Source of the DNA: Peribacter sp964404805
Lineage (GTDB): Bacteria > Patescibacteriota > Gracilibacteria > Peribacterales > Peribacteraceae
Assembly: GCA_964404805.1 (NCBI GenBank)
Contig: CAYOLJ010000064.1
Span: 1-6,908, forward strand
Length of the DNA: 6,908 nt
Direction: 5' to 3'
A program made the translations under genes and the position numbers. Numbering within the stretch: position 1 is the first letter of the stretch; each line of letters opens with the position of its first letter. The notes beneath the pieces were generated by a model that made no database searches, had not been told where the DNA came from, and saw only the letters and a list, made by a program, of their open reading frames with translations. Below, one piece after another: positions 5,346 to 6,908 of the stretch.

Positions 5346-5383
5346 TTTCTTCTTGATTTTTGTAGAGAAGATGAGCGACCGAT

Positions 5384-6229
5384 TCAGAGTGGATGTTTTT
5401 TGCCTAAGTCATCTCTGTGATATTTGCCAAATTCCATGATTTCGCGGGCAACCTTGTTTTTAAGCACAGGTCCATCGATACACATACGCATGCCTGATGA
5501 ATCCACTGCACAGTTGCCGCAGAGACCGTAACCGCACTTCATGTATCGTTCGAGCGAGAGCTGACAGGCAACCTCGTGCTGGGAACAGAGATCAGAAACA
5601 GCAAGAAGCATGCGTTCCGGACCGCAGGCGAAGACCTGATCAACCGCGTGAGCGGTTGACCCTGAGCGAAGTCGAAGGGTCTTACCCTCAAGTAATTCTC
5701 TTAGAAGATCCACGTTGTACCCTTTGTGCCCCTGCGACCCATCATCCGTGGCAACGGAGAGCGTTGTACCGGACAAGCCCGAGAATGCATCCAGATAGAG
5801 TAAGTGCTCCTTGCTCCGTGCACCGACGATCGCGGTAATTGTGCAGGAATCTTTTGCCGCTTCGGTTGCAGCGAAAAACATCGGTGCCGCTCCGTAGCCA
5901 CCCGCGACGAGTGCAAGGTGCTGCTTGGGTTTCCACTCGTAATGCGTGCCAAAGGGCCCGCGCAACCCCACCAAATCCCCTTTTTTCAGATTCGCGAGCT
6001 TCTTCGTCGTATCACCGACAGCAAAAAACGTGATCTGAAGCTTCTTGCCATCATCCAACGCAACACTCATGGGAATTTCATCCACCCTGGGCAGCCACAC
6101 CATCACGAACTGTCCGGGCTTGGCCCCAAGCGAGACATCGAACGTGAAAGTCTGCACATGTTCCGTTTCTTTCTTCACACTCGCAATGCGGTGTGTAATA
6201 GGCAGCCGATTCCCGCAACCACACGTCAT
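5384..6229 (-). CDS. pyrK: Dihydroorotate dehydrogenase B, electron-transfer subunit (PyrK)
   Basis: PyrK carries FAD and a [2Fe-2S] cluster and passes electrons from PyrD's FMN to NAD+ in pyrimidine synthesis. With ATG 6229 it has 281 residues. Visible parts are the flavin-domain motif EIPMSVA (51-57; 'RPxS' in many relatives), GLRGPFGTHY (88-97), the NAD-binding LVAGGYGAAPM (107-117), FACGPERM (200-207), and the cluster cysteines C232, C237, C240 and C250 in CGYGLCGNC...C. I chose the start because ATG 6229 overlaps the pyrD stop as ATGA, indicating translational coupling; a longer frame from 6304 only runs inside pyrD. Residues of about 184-195 (TLRLRSGSTAHA), just before VDQVFACGP, are encoded by a 21-bp repeat plus a perfect hairpin and look like an insertion in a surface loop. 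All cofactor residues remain, so activity is likely kept. No terminator directly follows. Confidence 0.95.
   Translation of the reverse strand: MTCGCGNRLPITHRIASVKKETEHVQTFTFDVSLGAKPGQFVMVWLPRVDEIPMSVALDDGKKLQITFFAVGDTTKKLANLKKGDLVGLRGPFGTHYEWKPKQHLALVAGGYGAAPMFFAATEAAKDSCTITAIVGARSKEHLLYLDAFSGLSGTTLSVATDDGSQGHKGYNVDLLRELLEGKTLRLRSGSTAHAVDQVFACGPERMLLAVSDLCSQHEVACQLSLERYMKCGYGLCGNCAVDSSGMRMCIDGPVLKNKVAREIMEFGKYHRDDLGKKHPL
5640..5659. repeat. Perfect 8-bp hairpin inside pyrK, beside the dispersed repeat
   Basis: TCAACCGC (5640-5647), GTGA loop, GCGGTTGA (5652-5659). It abuts the 21-bp repeat at 5660-5680. Together they encode the extra residues in the PyrK loop. Confidence 0.8.
5660..5680 (+). 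repeat. 21-bp dispersed repeat, copy 2, inside pyrK
   Basis: The 21 bp are identical to 5059-5079. With its flanks it forms a 6-bp inverted repeat (GACCCT 5658-5663, AGGGTC 5676-5681). On the pyrK strand it reads TLRLRSG. Of six frames only one contains a stop (TGA), so it can enter coding sequence in most frames without breaking it. Confidence 0.85.
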
Positions 6230-6908
6230 GATGGACGGGAGGAAAGAGCCTGATGCATACCGCCAATGAGTTCGGCGATATTCTTCACCCCCTCCGCCTT
6301 GCACCAGGAGATCATTTCTTCGGTCACCAGACGGAAGACTTCCGCGCCGCGGTATCCAATGGCTGTGCCAATACCGATGAGCGTGGCACCTGCAAGCAGG
6401 AACTCAATGGCGTCTTCACCTGTCATGACTCCCCCCGTACCGATGATGGGGAGCTTGCCGTCCGTAGCCCGGTAGACGTCAGCGATGCAGCGCACTGCAA
6501 TGGGCTTGATGGCGGGACCCGACATGCCGCCGACTTTATTGGCGAGAATGGGTAGGCGGCTCTTCAAATCGATCGCCATGCCCGGACCAACCGTGTTGAT
6601 GACAGTAAAACCGTCAGCGCCCGCCTCTGCGCAGGCCGAAGCAATGGAACCGATGTCGTCCACATTGGGAGAGAGCTTGATGAAGACCGGAATCTTGCCG
6701 CTCACCGCTTTCACGGCCTTCGTTACAACTGAAGCGTCATGCACCGAGCAAGCAAAGGGCTTGCCGAACTCGTCTTCGACGTTCGGGCAGCTGATATTCA
6801 CCTCAAGAAAGTCCGGTTTGAGCTTCACGATCTCTGCGGCAGTCTTTCCGTAATTTTCGACCGTGTTCGCGATGATATTCGCAATGAGAGGCACTGGTTT
6901 GTCCTTGT
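6226..6908 (-). CDS. pyrD: Dihydroorotate dehydrogenase, class 1B catalytic subunit (PyrD), 5' end outside window
   Basis: The frame runs off the right edge (codons before GTG 6894 read K-D-K-P), so the N-terminus lies outside; about 227 residues are visible. PyrD is the FMN-dependent enzyme that oxidises dihydroorotate to orotate. Visible motifs are FLEVNISCPN, whose Cys is the catalytic base in class 1 enzymes (class 2 has Ser), VFIKLSPNV (FMN-contact Lys), VINTVGPGMAID, VGGMSGPAIKPIA (substrate and FMN loop), and IIGTGGVMTGEDAIEFLLAGATLIGIGTA in the phosphate-binding region. The pairing with pyrK identifies the NAD-linked 1B type. The TGA stop (6228-6226) overlaps the pyrK ATG, so the two are cotranslated. 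The GTG at 6894 is an internal Val, not a start. Confidence 0.95.
   Translation of the reverse strand, partial: KDKPVPLIANIIANTVENYGKTAAEIVKLKPDFLEVNISCPNVEDEFGKPFACSVHDASVVTKAVKAVSGKIPVFIKLSPNVDDIGSIASACAEAGADGFTVINTVGPGMAIDLKSRLPILANKVGGMSGPAIKPIAVRCIADVYRATDGKLPIIGTGGVMTGEDAIEFLLAGATLIGIGTAIGYRGAEVFRLVTEEMISWCKAEGVKNIAELIGGMHQALSSRPS

Noticed and set aside
5348..5370. CTTCT...AGAAG inverted repeat just after the pyrK stop, considered as its terminator
   Set aside because: The stem is short and AT-rich, and no T-run follows on the minus strand.
6230..6304. Longer N-terminus for PyrK from 6304
   Set aside because: It would lie wholly inside pyrD in another frame, has no family match, and the ATGA overlap at 6226-6229 gives a natural start.
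6892..6894. GTG as the start of PyrD
   Set aside because: The frame stays open to the window edge and PyrD needs roughly 80 more N-terminal residues.

Overview
The window looks like a piece of bacterial chromosome with moderately high GC and the standard genetic code: TGA closes the PurD-like gene, pyrD and pyrK. Several traits fit a Patescibacteria (CPR) genome, perhaps of the Peregrinibacteria/Peribacteria type. These are a ComEC protein that ends without its metallo-beta-lactamase domain, a strongly divergent PurD-like ATP-grasp protein, weak or absent Shine-Dalgarno sequences, and dispersed TTCG-rich repeats. The lineage call is inference from gene style, not from a marker gene.

Layout, left to right. 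The 3' part of comEC (+, 1-927) runs tail to tail into a PurD-like ATP-grasp gene (-, 904-2190). A 60-bp divergent gap separates that gene from a polytopic TMTC-like GT-C membrane protein with C-terminal TPRs (+, 2251-3993). This converges on a small GIY-YIG nuclease of the UPF0213 type (-, 4012-4284). Positions 4285-4567 hold no gene but contain degenerate, partly palindromic TTCG-rich repeats, ending at tRNA-Glu(UUC) (-, 4568-4642). A small two-TM protein with an extended -10 promoter follows (+, 4760-5164). The right end is the class 1B dihydroorotate dehydrogenase operon pyrD-pyrK on the minus strand (pyrK 5384-6229; pyrD from 6226 past the window edge), coupled by an ATGA overlap.

The most notable item is the 219-bp gap between the two-TM gene and pyrK. 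It holds a near-perfect CIRCE operator, the HrcA heat-shock repressor site, with 17 of 18 consensus positions, at 5319-5345. The operator overlaps the -35 of a good minus-strand sigma-70 promoter (TTGAGA, 17 bp, TGC-TATCCT). About 90 bp downstream is a strong intrinsic terminator. Together they delimit a transcript of about 124 nt that contains no ordinary gene: it is either a heat-shock-controlled small RNA or a mRNA for a tiny peptide. Its only purine-rich Shine-Dalgarno sequence can be hidden in a hairpin.

A second notable item is a 21-bp dispersed repeat found in two coding genes (5059-5079 and 5660-5680). In pyrK it sits next to a perfect 8-bp hairpin and appears to have added about 12 residues in frame before the VDQVFACGP motif.

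Functionally, PyrD and PyrK together make the NAD-dependent dihydroorotate dehydrogenase of pyrimidine synthesis. The other genes (DNA uptake, ATP-grasp ligase, membrane glycosyltransferase-like protein, nuclease) form no evident pathway.
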